DNA of 64,000 nt, from NCBI GenBank assembly GCA_020740775.1, contig JAHEWK010000004.1, positions 744,001 to 808,000 of the forward strand, read 5' to 3'. Source of the stretch: Ilyonectria destructans (Eukaryota; Ascomycota; Sordariomycetes; Hypocreales; Nectriaceae). The notes under the pieces are model-generated. The model did no database searches. It was not told the origin of the DNA and saw nothing but the letters and a program-made list of their open reading frames with translations. The translations under genes were made by a program, and so were the position numbers. Position 1 is the stretch's first letter; the number at the start of each line of letters is the position of its first letter. This document shows, one piece after another, positions 1-13,100 of this stretch.

Positions 1-1
1 C

Positions 2-946
2 GGAAACCAGTGGAACGTCGGTCATGTCTCATCCTACCAGTCGGAAGCACCAGCGGTCGAGCAGGACGAATTCGGCCCATTTCTTCCCAATGTGCCACCG
101 GTCCAGTCTACGACTCCTGCCGCAAATCCTCCAATCAATATCCAAATCGAGACTTTGGGTTACGGCAGGTTCCGCAATATGCCCGTCAGGAAGAGCTTCG
201 ATAATGGCCCTGGCGATGGAATCCCAGCAGACGCAAGGGTTCCCCGAAACGAAGGCGCTGTGCTCTCGAGGCAGGTTCTTATGAGTTACGCAAAGACTTG
301 GTCGTCCAATTGGAAGGAGAAGTGGAACGAACCTCGGTCTGATCATCGTCGACATGGAAGTGTGGCCTCGGTGGACTCAACTGGCTCTACAGAGCTAGCC
401 CCTGAACCACAGACTACTCTGGGACAGCCAGGCCCGGGAATGAGACCCCGCGGGTATGTCTTTACCAGTCCGTGGAACGGGAGATGCGAGTTCCGGACTG
501 GAACCACCGGTCGCAGTGTCCGATGCTATCACATTTTGCACGACGACAAGCCGGCGCTGAATACTCTGGTGGATCAAGGAGTTCCCATTCCTCAGCAGTT
601 GGTAGGAGCAATGGCCCTCAGTGAGCTGCGCTTCAACCTGCCGAGCGTAGAGCTCTTCAAGTCCCCTGAGGGGCGCGAGGAAGTCAAGTCGCAAGTCCAG
701 GGGCACTTCAACAAGCTCCTTCAGAAGCTTGATGAGAAAACTAATAGAAACAACAACGACTACGACGACGGCATGATATCGCCGTTCGATGTGAACCTCG
801 GCAAGGAAAAGGCCGGAGGCGGCAACCGCGGAAAGCGAGCCAAGATGGGGAAGCTGATCATTTACCCCGACGGTATGAAGATGCTCGATTTGGTGGTGGC
901 GGCCAACATGGGCGTTTGGTGGGGAGCTTGGGAGAAGAGCTTTTAA
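2..946 (+). CDS. Unknown conserved-looking protein, 5' end outside window
   Basis: The reading frame is open from the first base of the window to a TAA at 944-946, so the start lies upstream; 314 residues are visible. No ATG is needed inside the window: codons before position 92 continue the same frame without a stop. The visible protein has a polar, low-complexity N-terminal half. It is followed by a more ordered segment with aromatic and Cys residues (SPWNGRCEF, SVRCYHIL), a Lys/Asn-rich linker and a hydrophobic C-terminus ending in WWGAWEKSF. I do not recognise a named domain and see no catalytic motif. No intron is evident in the visible part. The antisense ORF at 395-1036 is a shadow. 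Confidence 0.75.
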   Translation, partial: GNQWNVGHVSSYQSEAPAVEQDEFGPFLPNVPPVQSTTPAANPPINIQIETLGYGRFRNMPVRKSFDNGPGDGIPADARVPRNEGAVLSRQVLMSYAKTWSSNWKEKWNEPRSDHRRHGSVASVDSTGSTELAPEPQTTLGQPGPGMRPRGYVFTSPWNGRCEFRTGTTGRSVRCYHILHDDKPALNTLVDQGVPIPQQLVGAMALSELRFNLPSVELFKSPEGREEVKSQVQGHFNKLLQKLDEKTNRNNNDYDDGMISPFDVNLGKEKAGGGNRGKRAKMGKLIIYPDGMKMLDLVVAANMGVWWGAWEKSF

Positions 947-1442
947 GTGGTTGCTTTGGTTGAAAGTTAATGGCTTGGAATGGAATGAATGATAGTACCG
1001 GCGCTGTGATGTTTGGATAGACATGTATACCCGCAAGGAGCAGCACGACGTAACGACTACATGGGGTCACGGATAATGAATTGATCATTTTGGTGTCACT
1101 TTGGAATCGTTTTTAGCTTATTATGAGTCTTTCAATGTGTGTTAATGAGTCAATTATTGTCAATTGCAAATTGCTGAAAGCATCGTGGTGTTGTTGATCC
1201 AACGATGTACATTGGTCGGTTCAGCTGGCGGATGCACGTGACAAGTCACGCGGCATACGAGCACCAATCATCTGCCCAGCAATGTAATCCCGCCTGGGGC
1301 CTGAGCAACTTTCCCAAGCCGACACATCACGAACCACGAAACAAAACCTCGCCTCCCGCCCTCTCGCCTCCGCCTCGCCCGCATCCCGCCCAATTGGCCT
1401 CCCGTCAATTGCCCTCGCCCCTCCACTCAACTCTCCCTCGCT
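947..1442. other. Intergenic: 3' end of first gene and NDUFS8 promoter
   Basis: No coding signal was found. The first part is AT-richer and probably holds the 3' UTR of the upstream gene. The second part is C-rich, as in a fungal 5' UTR, and contains a CACGTGAC box at 1235-1242. Confidence 0.6.
1235..1242 (+). promoter_or_regulatory. CACGTGAC box (Cbf1-like bHLH site) upstream of NDUFS8
   Basis: The reverse complement of this octamer is GTCACGTG, which matches the RTCACRTG consensus of Cbf1-type bHLH proteins. It lies about 200 bases upstream of the NDUFS8 ATG. A very similar box lies about 175 bases upstream of the ACP gene (5789-5796). Binding is inferred. Confidence 0.4.
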
Positions 1443-2517
<1,075 letters not shown>

Positions 2518-3105
2518 ACCAAGAATGGGAGGAAGAACAAAAGAAAAAATCACGACGACATACATCTTGTTTTGTTCCTTTGGGTTTATTTGTATCTGGT
2601 ATCTCGTCGTTGTAGGATTTTTTGTTCCGGGTGGAGGGAGGCAGCAGCGGGAGCAGCAGCAGCAGCAACAACAAACAACAACATATTTGTCTTTTGCCAA
2701 TGGCGGATGGACATTGCACAGCGGACAGCTGGCACCGGGCGATGGGGTTGGGCGGCATCTGGACGGCGAGGTGCAGAGTGTGTATATAATCTAGAGCTCA
2801 AAAGCCCTTTGTCACTGGTCATTTCATTCTTGGGTTTGGTGCGTGAGGCCGATTGAGGCGGAGGAAGACTTGGGTTCTCACCAACTACGAGATGATTGCT
2901 CACATGTGCTCATACTTCAGGAAGCAGTTGGTGGGAATTGGCCATCAATTGGATTTAGTGAGTCTAAAGCTCACGATGATTCTATCGTACATTCAGCTGA
3001 CCCTGTTAAGGTAATACAGCGACCGAGACTAACCACAACACCGTACCACCTTGAACGCCATCATCAGCCAGCCGATGATTAATATCAAATGACTTTTAAC
3101 TAAAT
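2518..3105. other. Intergenic between convergent genes
   Basis: This stretch lies between NDUFS8 (+) and the carboxypeptidase (-). It holds 3' UTR-like sequence, including a CAG/CAA-rich tract at 2641-2683. No gene was seen. Confidence 0.6.
2641..2683 (+). repeat. CAG/CAA-rich microsatellite
   Basis: An imperfect run of GCAGCAG, AGCAGCAGC and CAACAACAA units lies about 125 bases after the NDUFS8 stop codon. It is probably in the 3' UTR and is not coding in any supported model. Confidence 0.7.
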
Positions 3106-4443
3106 TCAGCACTCCCACGTCTCGACGTCCTTCTCCTCAGCAGCGCTCAGCAACATCTCCATCAGCCCAGCGCTCACCTCCTTCATCCACGCATGGTACT
3201 GCTTCTTGCTGGGATACATCTGACACGACGGTGCCGCGGTGCTCGACTCGCCAAACTCGAGCGTCATCCCCCGGATCTTGCCCGCGCCGCATTGGCGACT
3301 ATAGTACCGGCTCAGGGCGTAATCAGGGCTGGTGCCCGATGTCGGGTAAAAGGAAGCTGCCTCTTGGATGGTGTATGGCGTATCGCCTGCAGAGGCCATG
3401 GCGGAATGCATACGCATCGCCAATTTGGTTTGGGCGGCGTAATCGGAGGCCTGCATGTACTCTCTGTACATGCTGTCCTTGGGGTCGGTGCCTGTGAAGC
3501 CGCGCTTCCCGTCGTAGGCACTGTTGGTGAAGTTCTGCCGACTATCACTCGTCTGGACGTTGTCGTCACCCCAGCCTAACAAGATCGCTCCGCCATACGA
3601 ATGCAGATCGAGCAGCCACGACAGACTAGGGAAGGAATCCAGCACCCAGGCAACGCTCCGCGTCTCGGGTTCAGAGAAAGGCGCTGTGCCGTGGAAGACT
3701 TCGCTCACAGGGTCATCAGACGCGGCCGCCCACAATTCGGCATTGGGGCTGAAGGCCTGCGTGTAGTTCCAGAGGAAGTCATAGTTGCGGTTCAAGTCGA
3801 CGCCCACTTCCGCGTCCAGATCGCGCGTGGCGCTCGCGGGGTTGCGGTTCTTGCGCCAGCACGAGTCCGTCGCCTGGTCGTGGGCCACGCCGTCGGGATT
3901 CACGAGCGGCAGAACGACGATGCCGGCGGAGAGTGCGGTAAGAACTTGCTTGTGCGAGTAAATCTTGTCGCCGTACTTGATGCCCGAGCGCGCGGTGCGG
4001 GCGTGCAGGAGGTCTGACAGGAAGTAGACGACGTCGTCTGGGCCACCACGCTCACGGGCATGGACACCACTCATGATGAAGACGCGGGGGTCCTCGCCGA
4101 TGCTTGCACCGCGGAGTGAGGCATTCTCAAAGGTGGTGAACGGGGGTGTGAAGAGCTCGACGTCCTTGAAGGTGCGCGCGAGGCCCCGAAGTGCCGAGTC
4201 AACCTCACGGGGGTTGAGGATGGTCTCGAGGTCGCGGTTGTGTACGCCCAAGCCAGCGGGCGGGAGTGTACCGTTGGCAAAGCGATCGCCGGAGCCGACC
4301 GGGATGTCGTACCGGGGAGAAGCCTGAGTTGGGCTGTTTTGGAGGAGCGCTTTGCTGGTCCCTGGGTGTATTTCGGACGGGAGCAGACAGGACGAGACTC
4401 CTGTCACGATGGCAGTTGTTGCGAGGATGGAGGGGAGCTTCAT
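3106..4443 (-). CDS. Secreted M14 zinc carboxypeptidase
   Basis: This single-exon gene encodes 445 residues, predicted to release C-terminal amino acids from peptides outside the cell. It starts with a signal peptide (MKLPSILATTAIVTGVSS, about 18 residues). M14 landmarks appear in order: HARE (zinc ligands His128 and Glu131), LVNPDG (about 180-185), SCWRKNRNP (194-202), DLNRN (substrate-binding Asn218/Arg219 region), LHSYGG (third zinc ligand His281) and TLEFGE (catalytic Glu396). All key residues are present. No clear separate inhibitory propeptide domain was delimited, though residues 20-110 could act as one. Substrate class (A-type or B-type) cannot be read safely from the sequence. Confidence 0.92.
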   Translation of the reverse strand: MKLPSILATTAIVTGVSSCLLPSEIHPGTSKALLQNSPTQASPRYDIPVGSGDRFANGTLPPAGLGVHNRDLETILNPREVDSALRGLARTFKDVELFTPPFTTFENASLRGASIGEDPRVFIMSGVHARERGGPDDVVYFLSDLLHARTARSGIKYGDKIYSHKQVLTALSAGIVVLPLVNPDGVAHDQATDSCWRKNRNPASATRDLDAEVGVDLNRNYDFLWNYTQAFSPNAELWAAASDDPVSEVFHGTAPFSEPETRSVAWVLDSFPSLSWLLDLHSYGGAILLGWGDDNVQTSDSRQNFTNSAYDGKRGFTGTDPKDSMYREYMQASDYAAQTKLAMRMHSAMASAGDTPYTIQEAASFYPTSGTSPDYALSRYYSRQCGAGKIRGMTLEFGESSTAAPSCQMYPSKKQYHAWMKEVSAGLMEMLLSAAEEKDVETWEC

Positions 4444-5968
4444 GGTTGTGTTGATGAGATTGGAGGTTGGAAGATTCTGTGCCAGGTGGTTCCGTGGCTG
4501 GGTTATATGTCGTTATGTGTGGTTATTTTTGGTTATTTCGGGTTGTTGGTTCGTTCTGTTGTATCGCCTGTTTTGTCTGTTCGTTGCGACGTTGGTTGGC
4601 GCATATGTGTGATTGTTGGTTGTGTTGTGTGGTTGGCGGTTATACGTGGCTGTGAGTGGTCGCGAGACGTCTGTGGGGAAGTAACTTCCTTGTCGCCTGC
4701 CTAGTTGCAGATTTGAACAAGGGAAGGAAGGCACGTTGAAACACAGCCGGGCCTGTTGGTACCTAGGAATATGGATACAGTTGCTCCTTCCGGCAATCCT
4801 TTTAGCAATCCTTCTGCGGTTCCTTCTCGTATTAAGCATCGCAAGGGTGGGCGGGTATGAAAATAGGGCCGCGGCAATTAGCCTCACAGCCTCCCCGAAT
4901 GCTACCCTTTCCGTGGCACAGGCTTGTGTTGCTGTGTCGTCGCGATCGGATGTTGAAACGTGGGATCTCAGAATGTGTGTCATGGTGCGCGATTGATTGC
5001 TTTGTTCGACAAAGACCCAGTGTCTTGGAGTGGGATTTGATATCGACACGCGAGGATGCACAGAACCGGCAAACGGAGTGGTACTAAGAGCATGTTTGAC
5101 AAACAGTGAAATCGATGCCATCTTTTCTGAGAAACCATGCCATCTGCAGGATATTTCATACGACGGAGTCTGCGGGCAATGGGCATCTCTGTCACCATCT
5201 CTACCTTCTACAGGGTAGATGGGCGAGTGGGCGCTTCGCAATGACCTAAACATAGTTCCCTCCCCTCTCAAAGCGCAACCAGGGGATTTACTTGTGGACC
5301 GTCTAGAACGGTTCTTTGTGCTCCTTTGTTGAATGTTTAAAGAACCAGCCACTTCTAGATATAGCTTCATGTCGCCAATTAGAATCCAGAATCTAGATGC
5401 TCTCATGGATTCTGTACTACCTAGCTAATGAATAAGCCATGGACTGCCTCCTTGACAAGTGGGACCAATGAGGGCCAAGTCGATTGTGCTGACTTTGGCA
5501 AAACATGGGGGAATGAGCCGGGGGTCGAGATGTGCACAACAATTGAGCGCTCAGAAAGAGCTCTAAAAATACAAGAAAATCACAATATACCAAATAGATA
5601 ATTTGAAAAGTCGCCATACTATTTTTAAAGTCACTTCATTCCCTCAACCCTGCAAACTCCGTACCTAAACTCGCATCCCGCTCTCAGGAATTACCCTCGG
5701 GAACGGCGATCCAATGACAGGCCAGCGTTCCACTGACGTACTCGGCCTTTTCCCCCGGCAAGGTACGTACCGGCCGAGAAAACGCAACCACGTGATGCGC
5801 TAGCTCCGACTCTCCGTGACCCGAACAGCAACGAGAAATTTATCATCACCACTTTGACCGAACTTGCCCCCCCCCGTCAAGCTCCCTCCGCTAAACCCGC
5901 TCCTCGCCATCTCGCCCGCCCTCCAGCAACCTCCCAATTGAGAAGCTGCTCCTGCCGCATTTTTCACA
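4444..5968. other. Intergenic, divergent promoter region (carboxypeptidase / ACP)
   Basis: This 1.5 kb stretch lies between two divergent genes. It has GT-rich sequence at 4500-4680, AT-richer sequence around 5560-5650, and a C-rich ACP leader at 5860-5968 with a CACGTGAT box at 5789-5796. The 297-codon antisense ORF at 4513-5406 has no recognisable protein character and is not called. Confidence 0.6.
5789..5796 (+). promoter_or_regulatory. CACGTGAT box upstream of ACP
   Basis: The reverse complement, ATCACGTG, fits the Cbf1-type RTCACRTG consensus. The box lies about 175 bases before the ACP ATG and parallels the site upstream of NDUFS8. A regulatory role is inferred. Confidence 0.4.
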
Positions 5969-6751
5969 ATGTTCCGCTCCGCCGTCCTCCGCTCCGCCTC
6001 GGCCGCCCGTGCCGCTATCCGACCGGCCGTCGCCGCGCAAAGGACCGCCTTCGCCGCCGCGCCCCGGGCCTCCGTCATGCCCAAGATCCAGAGCTTCCAG
6101 GCCGTGCGGATGTACAGCGCCGGCGGTGCCCTCAACAAGGACGAGGTCGAGGGCCGCATCGTGAGCTTGCTGCAGGGCTTTGACAAGGTGAGCCGCCACC
6201 CCCTCCATGTTGAGCTGGGAGAGATGCGGAGGCGCGACATGTGGCCGGTCAATTCGACTGTGTCCATGGCTGCGTGTCGGATGTAGGGGTGTAGATGAGG
6301 TAGTAGGATGAGACGATGCTAGAAGTGTCGTCTTCACTACTCCCCGTCTCCAACCACCATCCAGACGTCTTATCCGCCTCTCCCACCCTGCATCTCAACA
6401 CAGAAGCTAACCGCTCCATCATAGGTCAACGATATCGCCAACGTACGTCCCCGATAACACCTCCCCTCTACTCGCCCCTCCACCCCGAACCAAGGAACCT
6501 CCATCTAACACCCGTCAACAGATCAAGGGCACTGCTCACTTCGCCAACGACCTCGGTCTCGACAGCCTTGACACCGTTGAGGTCGTCATGGCCATCGAGG
6601 AGGAGTTCAGCATCGAGATCCCCGACAAGGACGCCGACGCCATCCACTCCGGTATGTTTTGCCATCTTTGCCTCCGACACAATCAACCAACTAACTCCCT
6701 CTAGTCGAGAACGCCGTCGAGTACATCCTCAAGCAGCCCGACGCCAACTAA
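5969..6751 (+). CDS. ACP1: Mitochondrial acyl carrier protein / complex I subunit
   Basis: This small matrix protein carries 4'-phosphopantetheine for mitochondrial type II fatty-acid (lipoate precursor) synthesis. It is also a structural subunit of complex I in filamentous fungi. The exons are 5969-6187, 6425-6442, 6522-6651 and 6705-6751, giving 137 residues in frame. The first roughly 48 residues ([16 protein letters not shown]...) form an Arg/Ala/Ser-rich presequence. The mature part has the ACP core [18 protein letters not shown] with the phosphopantetheine attachment Ser94. Exon 2 is a micro-exon of 18 bases (VNDIAN), needed to keep the family alignment FDKVNDIAN...KG. Intron 1 is 237 bases, long for this gene set. 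Confidence 0.95.
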
Positions 6752-8241
6752 ACTCTCTCCACCCCATACCTCCCCCTTGTACAATTAAAACCCCCAAAGC
6801 AGGAAAAAACCCCCCTTGCATCTTACTTAGACATGTTGGGAGCACAAAAAAAACAAAACCTCTTGTGCAAAGGCGCCGACAGGGGAGGGGCTGCCGGCGC
6901 GTCACCATTTTCTCGGGTTGAAACCGAGCGGGGTTTTTCCGAGGAGAGAAATGTGGAGGATAGACGACGACGACGGGCGGGGGAGTAGTTGAAGGGAGGG
7001 GACATTTGTGTTTTGTTTTTGGTTGACATGGACCCAGTTTCCCCCCTCTAGCAACGTGTGAAACCGACATCTCAAGTTGAAGCTGGCGAGCGGCCTCGAG
7101 GGAATCGTGAAGCGTCGTGGCCCTTTGCCCTGGGTTTTCATGTCCGGGGACTAATGGCTATTACTCACCGCTGTGGCTACCTTGTACTAGTGTATAGAAA
7201 CCTTTTGCTCACCTCTTGACATGTTTGGCTCATCTGTGTTCGACCTGCCATGTACTTGTTTCCTGTTATCTGGATGGAGTGGGCCATGATGGTCTCTGTT
7301 GACATCCAGCCCTTTTTATCACTTCCAACCAATATCTCCGATCAATGGGTCAAATATGGACGGTAAAGTATTTATCTCAAGAAGCTTGAGTTGCATTGTT
7401 GCATTCCCCTTTGCGAATGACAATATACTAACGCACAATTGAACCCAAAGTTCACTCACTTCACCATCCTCTGTCTATGATACACCTCAGGATACGTAGT
7501 CAAAGTCTCTTCAAATGTTCTTCCTCTGTACAAATGTACGTGCGATACATGCTCTCCGCTTCATTGCACAACCCCTGCTCTTAAGCAAACTGATTTCTTC
7601 GCCTTCTCCTGTTATCTCAAATGTTTCTTTTTTTGGGAATCCAGAAACCCTCAAACACCATAACCCGATCCGACTCACATCACTCAGAAGCTGACGGCTG
7701 TCGCTGTATGCGCCTTCATCATCACCAACCCGCCATGAGAGCACCGATGAGCTCTACATGGCAACGAGTAGATAGATTCATGAAATGCAACAATCAGGCT
7801 CCGACTGCTCTGGCATGTCGAGTGTAGATGGCCACCCCATTTGGCGAAGCAATGAAGAAAAAAAGACAAACTCCTCCAAACCGAAAATGATAACAACAAC
7901 AATAAGATGAAATAAAAATAAAACAGGGATAAACTCCATGCCGTGTATCCTATATCCTTTTGGGAGTCCGGGGCCAAAGGCTTGCAACGAAAAACACCTG
8001 ATTTTCTCTTTCCGTTAAAGGGCCAATGCTGCAAAATGAAGAGCCACCTGGTTATGCAAATCTGCGTGCTCTGTGTCCGAGGAAATGCAACGGTGTCGCA
8101 TAGCTGTTGATGGTGTTTGTTCATATGTCGTAGCTCGTAAGCTTTATTTCCTTGATCGTGTCTATCAGTTGCCGCTCAAAGCATGACTCGGTTGTCAGCC
8201 GAGGGCAGGCGTTCTTGTAAGAACTTGCGCACCACGGTTCA
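6752..8241. other. Intergenic between convergent genes
   Basis: This 1.5 kb stretch has no supported gene. It should contain the 3' UTRs of ACP (+) and the CCCH gene (-). An A/T-rich stretch at about 7855-7925 (AATAAGATGAAATAAAAATAAA-like) could hold polyadenylation signals for the CCCH gene. Short ORFs on both strands look random. Confidence 0.55.
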
Positions 8242-10183
8242 TCATCGACCGTTAACAGGCACCGGGTCCCTTGGTCCCTTGGTTCCGTTGGTGGAGCTCT
8301 TGCCGGAAACAACACCGGCATAACTGCCCCAGGACATGCCCAAGCTACCCGACGTTCGCTTCGGGGTCTTGGCAGCCGTGGACGTCTCGCCATCCTCCTC
8401 CATACCTTCCATGTGGAACATCTCATCATCCTCGTTGATGGGAGTGGTGAACCGTCCGTTCATGGCCGAGCTGATGCTACCGCTAGAAACGTGGCGCTCC
8501 ATGCCGCGTTCCTTGCCAATGGGGCTGATTGGGCTAATGGCACTTACGGCGCCCCGAGCAGCTGAGGGGTGGAGCAAAGGGCTGGAACCACCCACGGTGT
8601 CATCGAGGTGGTTGCGCTGGAGTTGCTGAGAGAGCATTGACATGGAATCGCTAGTGCTGCGCAGCGAAGATGGGCGAACCATGCCATTGGCGTTGTTCAT
8701 CTCCTGGGCGAGAATCGAGTTTCGCAATGGGCTGCCAACATGACCAAAGGCCGATACGGAACCTCGCGCCGACCGACTGAGATCCTCCTCCTCCTTTTGT
8801 CGTTGGAACATGGGGCCCCATCGGCTAGGGCTTGTTCCAATTGGGCTGCCGTACTTGCTGAGACTTTCTAGGCCGGCGTCGCCGTCAGCTCGCATCGAAC
8901 CCCTGCGGGCCTTTTCAGCGGGTGTCAACAGGTCCTGCAGATTCTCAGGGACATAGTTCTCGGGGAGGGTGTCGTCATCATCACCAAAGACGAACTCGGA
9001 CTCCCAGTCTCTATCGATAGATGTCTTGGGCATGCTGGAGCTGAGCATTCTTGGCTTCGAGAATCGGGACGAGTGCATAGCTCGCTTGCCGAAATACTCG
9101 TCGACATTGCTTTGGTGGGAGCTGGGCGGACTGTTGGGAATGGGGGCGATCAGATGCTCAGAAGAGCCAAAGGCGGAGGTGTGCAGAAGCTTGAGCGTCT
9201 CAGAGGTGCGCGAATCCTTGGCGTTGCTGAGAGACTGCGAGGGAGACTCGAGGCCGAACTTGTTGGGAACCGAAGAGGGCCATGGAGCAGCAGGGAATCG
9301 GGCGGCGTTGGAGATGCCATTGGAATCGAATGAAGCGGGGAGAGGAGCATCCAGGACCGACAAACCCTTGTTGACGGGAGACAGACCCAGGCCAAAGCGG
9401 TTCGACTCTTCATCCCGAGGCGAGCCATAGGCGGAGCTAGTGTATGACATGTCGATGGTGGGTAGGCCATTCTCGAGGCTGGGCTGGCGACCCAAGCTGT
9501 GCTGCGGCTCATCGAAAGGAAAGGCCGACGTGTACGCGGGGGCATCGGCGTGGTAGAGAGAGGTGGTGAGGGCGCTGGTGGAGGGTTGGTTCTGTGCCGA
9601 GGCGGGGTTGGCCCGGCCAGCTAGACTGATGGGCGAGGTACCTATCGTAACGCCATTCTTGCCGTAGTTGATGCGTCGGCCATCGGGAAGGACGTGGATG
9701 TTGGCGCATTTGGGGCCGAATTTACAGTTTCCCTGTGTGGTAAAGGCAATTGTTAGATTTAACGCGTTTTCGGGGAGGGGACTTGGAAAGGTGGCTGCCA
9801 GTGGCGGGTGCCATGAGGGCGACGGTGATATGGCGCACGCACCTTTGCAAAGTATTTGCAGACGTTCTCGGCGGCGGCACCAAGGTCATGGCTAAACGGA
9901 CAGGCATTGCCGGCCTGGCAGGCGCCCTGGCGAAAGAACTTGCACGGAACGTGGGCGGTGTCTGTCATGATGAGCTGGGTCAGTTTGGGGTGGGACAAGG
10001 GAATTGCGACAGAGAGCGATGGCTCGTCGCGGGGGTCGTGTGCAACGTACTCGGAGGGCTTCGGGGCCCATCGAAGCGGGGAGTGGTGGCAGCGGCGGGA
10101 GCCATAGGCGTGGCCTGGGCTCCGTTGGACGACGACGAGACGTTGTTGAGGCTGCCGCTCCGGGCGTGACGATATTCGGGCAT
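8242..10183 (-). CDS. CCCH-type zinc finger protein, Lee1-like
   Basis: This is a putative RNA-binding protein with two CCCH fingers near the N-terminus. The exons (minus strand) are 10183-10051, 9961-9843 and 9732-8242, giving 580 residues in frame. Finger 1 is C51-x7-C59-x5-C65-x3-H69 and finger 2 is C79-x7-C87-x5-C93-x3-H97. Intron 2 cuts inside finger 2, between K84 and G85. The conserved stretch RFDGPRSPPN-TAHVPCKFF across intron 1 supports that junction. The remaining ~480 residues are Ser/Pro/Asn-rich and probably disordered, with many SP/TP sites. The ATG at 10183 is chosen because the protein-like sequence begins there. The same frame stays open to 10825, so an upstream start cannot be fully excluded. 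The target RNA is unknown. Confidence 0.88.
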
Positions 10184-13100
10184 CGTGGGAGCAGAAGGCG
10201 ACGTCTGGGATCGGTGGAGGCGCCTAGGCGGGGTGGTGTAGGAGGAAAGGGGAAAGGGAAGTAGAGGCGGAGGAGGAGCAAGATCGGAAGGCGGCGGCTC
10301 AGATGAGGGCTGCGTGAATGCGGCGGCGGAGCGGGCGGCAAAGAGGGTCGCTCGCTCGCGCGCTTTTGGAAGGGCTCGTTGGAGGGCTCGTGGAGGGCGG
10401 TGGTGGGCGCAAGGTGGGGGTAAAATGGCGGGCGCTGTTGCTTGCGTGCGGCCTGGACGTCTGTTCTGGGCGGGCGAGCGACTGGAGCGGACGACGGACG
10501 GAGGGACTGAGCGACGGACCTGGTCGATCCCGGGCGTGGTACGTATATGTATTAGTGGTGGTGGTATAGCGGCCGTAGTGTAGCAGTCGCGAGTCAACCC
10601 CCAGTTTGATGGCTGACCGGGGTCTCGTGCGTGTGATGGCGCGGATGACGGCGATGTAGTGGGAGGGAGGATGATGATGTTGGAGAGGGAGAGATTTCTT
10701 GGTGTTTTGGGAGTTGCAGGAAGAGAAGAGCGGAATTGGGAGGGAAGGTCCTGCAGCGAAGGGAAAGTGGCAGGCACGATGGTGCCAGTAGTCGTTGCTT
10801 GCATCAAATCGCAGTCAGCTGGCAACCTCCAACTGCACGATTAGGTCACTATTCTCTGCCGAGCCGGCCGCTGTAGCGCTGTCGCGCTGTAACGTAGGGG
10901 GGCAATCCAGGGCACCTCGGCGGGGGCTTGGAGGGGTTGGCCCGCTAGTTCGTCGGCCTTTGGCGGTTTGTGGCGGGCGAGTCAATGCAGCGATGCCCTA
11001 GAGGTGTTGTAACGGAGTGAGGGGCCTACTGGGGCTTCGACATGCGTCCAGAGTTGGATCCCGTATTGTCGTATTGTCGATGTAGATGGGTGCTATTTAG
11101 GGCAAACCTGCGTCCAGCTTGGGTCCCGTATAAGTAACGTCGTACAGGTGGTGTTATACCCAGCAGTAACAAGAAGAGCGACAGTGGTGTTATTTGTGGA
11201 AGAGCTTGTTGCCAAACTTGGTTGTCAAGTTGGGACGGAAGAGGCGGATCTGTATGTAAGAGGAAGCGAGGTGCAGCGTGCGCAACCGCAGGTGAGGTAA
11301 GATGACTCTGGGAGATGGTGGGAACTTGTATGGCACGAGACCGGGTTTCTTCGTCATCGATGGCAAGGATCGGGACAGAGTGGAAGAACGAGTTGGGAAA
11401 CCAAGAAACAACCAAGGGGATACGGGATCATGTTAAAGAGGTCGCCACGAGGTTAAGGGACCGGGGACATCTGGCCTTTTATTGCCTGGGGCATCTCGTC
11501 AGAGACACAGAGAGAGAGAGTCGACGACAATTACTACTGGAAAGAGGCAGACTGAGAGACAGACATGCAAGTGAATGGACGTCCCCCGTGTGGCCGTTGG
11601 TTGGTTGATGGGTGATTAGCGGGTCTCTTGATGGTGGTGGTAGTGGCAGTGGTGGTGTACTTAGTGCCCCATGGACGGGATATTGCCATGGAAGTTGAAA
11701 CCTCCAGCCCAGCCCCGAGGCTGTGAAAGGCGTCTGGTATCATTTCTGGCCGTGTCTCTTTCTTGGCTCGCAGCCTCTCCGGTACATGTCTGGTCCGCGA
11801 TACGCAGGGCACAAGCACAGACGTCAACGGCTCGGTGTAGGAACCTGGATCCCTGGATCCCAGAGACTCGTGAGCGCCCTGCTGCTCTGCCTCTCTGCCT
11901 GGTCGCCCATCGTCGGGCTCGCAAGTACCCACTACGGGGCGCGGCGTGATGCGGACGGACGAGCCAAATGTACTATGTAGATTTATTACATTATCGCTGT
12001 TTCGTTCTAGGGGCTACCGTCTGCCCGGGTTGGCAAGCCTCTCCGCCGTTTGCTTCAGCTGGCAAGCCATAGCGGAGAAATTAAACTTCTGGAGAATGCC
12101 GTAGGTGCTGCAGTTTTTTTCCCGCCATTTTGCTTGTTCGCCTGCTCGAGAACAATCTGATGCTCCAAACGGGAGTGTTCCATGCTGCGAATCAGGTCAT
12201 GTTCAGGTCAGATTCCCAGGGCTGCCATCCGGCTGGTCACACACCCCTTTGGGCTGTGTGGAGGGGTGACTCTGGCCGCTTTGGGGTTCGTAGGATTCAT
12301 CTCAGCCGGGCTGGACTCTGTTGGACTCATAGGCCGGCACTGCATCCTGTCTCCGCCTCCCTGGTTCTCCATGGCAAGTCTCAGTCTCACTCTCCCACGG
12401 AGGTCCGAAGGCGGTACACAGAGTACGTACACAAGTTACCACACCACCATTATCCGCCGTGTGCCACCATTCCGTCCCCCTTCTTCGCTCCACAAAATGG
12501 AACATGCTTGAATGCGTGGGCGGATGCTGAGTGGGATGGCCCACGACGACCGGAGGATAGACAGACTCACTCACAAACTGCGACAGGGTCGGAATCATGA
12601 CCCCATGTCACTCACATCACATCTCTCCCGCCCCTCCTCCTCCCACTCTCCCACTCTCCCTCTCTCCCACGCCTCCAGCTTCCCCGCCTCATGGCTGGCT
12701 CGACCTTGCTTTGGTCAGGGATTGGCCTGGGTGGGTGTGAGATAGCCACTGGTCCATCCCACTCCATGAATGGTCACCAGTCATCACTTGCCCCTCCATG
12801 GCGATGCCATCCCCAACCGCCTCTGGTACAGTACAGTACATCCCAATGCCGTGCGCACCCTCCACCGCTCACCTATCCTGGGGTTAGACACCCGACAAGA
12901 CACAGACGCAGACACACGACATGAGAAAATAACCTGGGGCAATAGCTCCCGTCCCCTTGAGCCTCGCTCGGCAGCTCTTGTCGATCCTCGTCCTCCCGTT
13001 AACCCCGGGTCGGGTCCGTGAATCAAGTTGCAGCATCTCGCCATCATCCAGGCCCGTGTAATCATCTCCCACGGAGGGGCGAGATCCGAGATATCCAGAA

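Noticed and set aside
4513..5406. 297-codon minus-strand ORF upstream of the carboxypeptidase
   Set aside because: No recognisable motif, polar random-like composition, and it occupies the divergent promoter region.
10184..10825. N-terminal extension of the CCCH protein in the open frame above 10183
   Set aside because: The extension is low-complexity Pro/Ser/Arg sequence with no conserved feature, while MPEYRHARSG at 10183 begins the protein-like part; kept only as an alternative.
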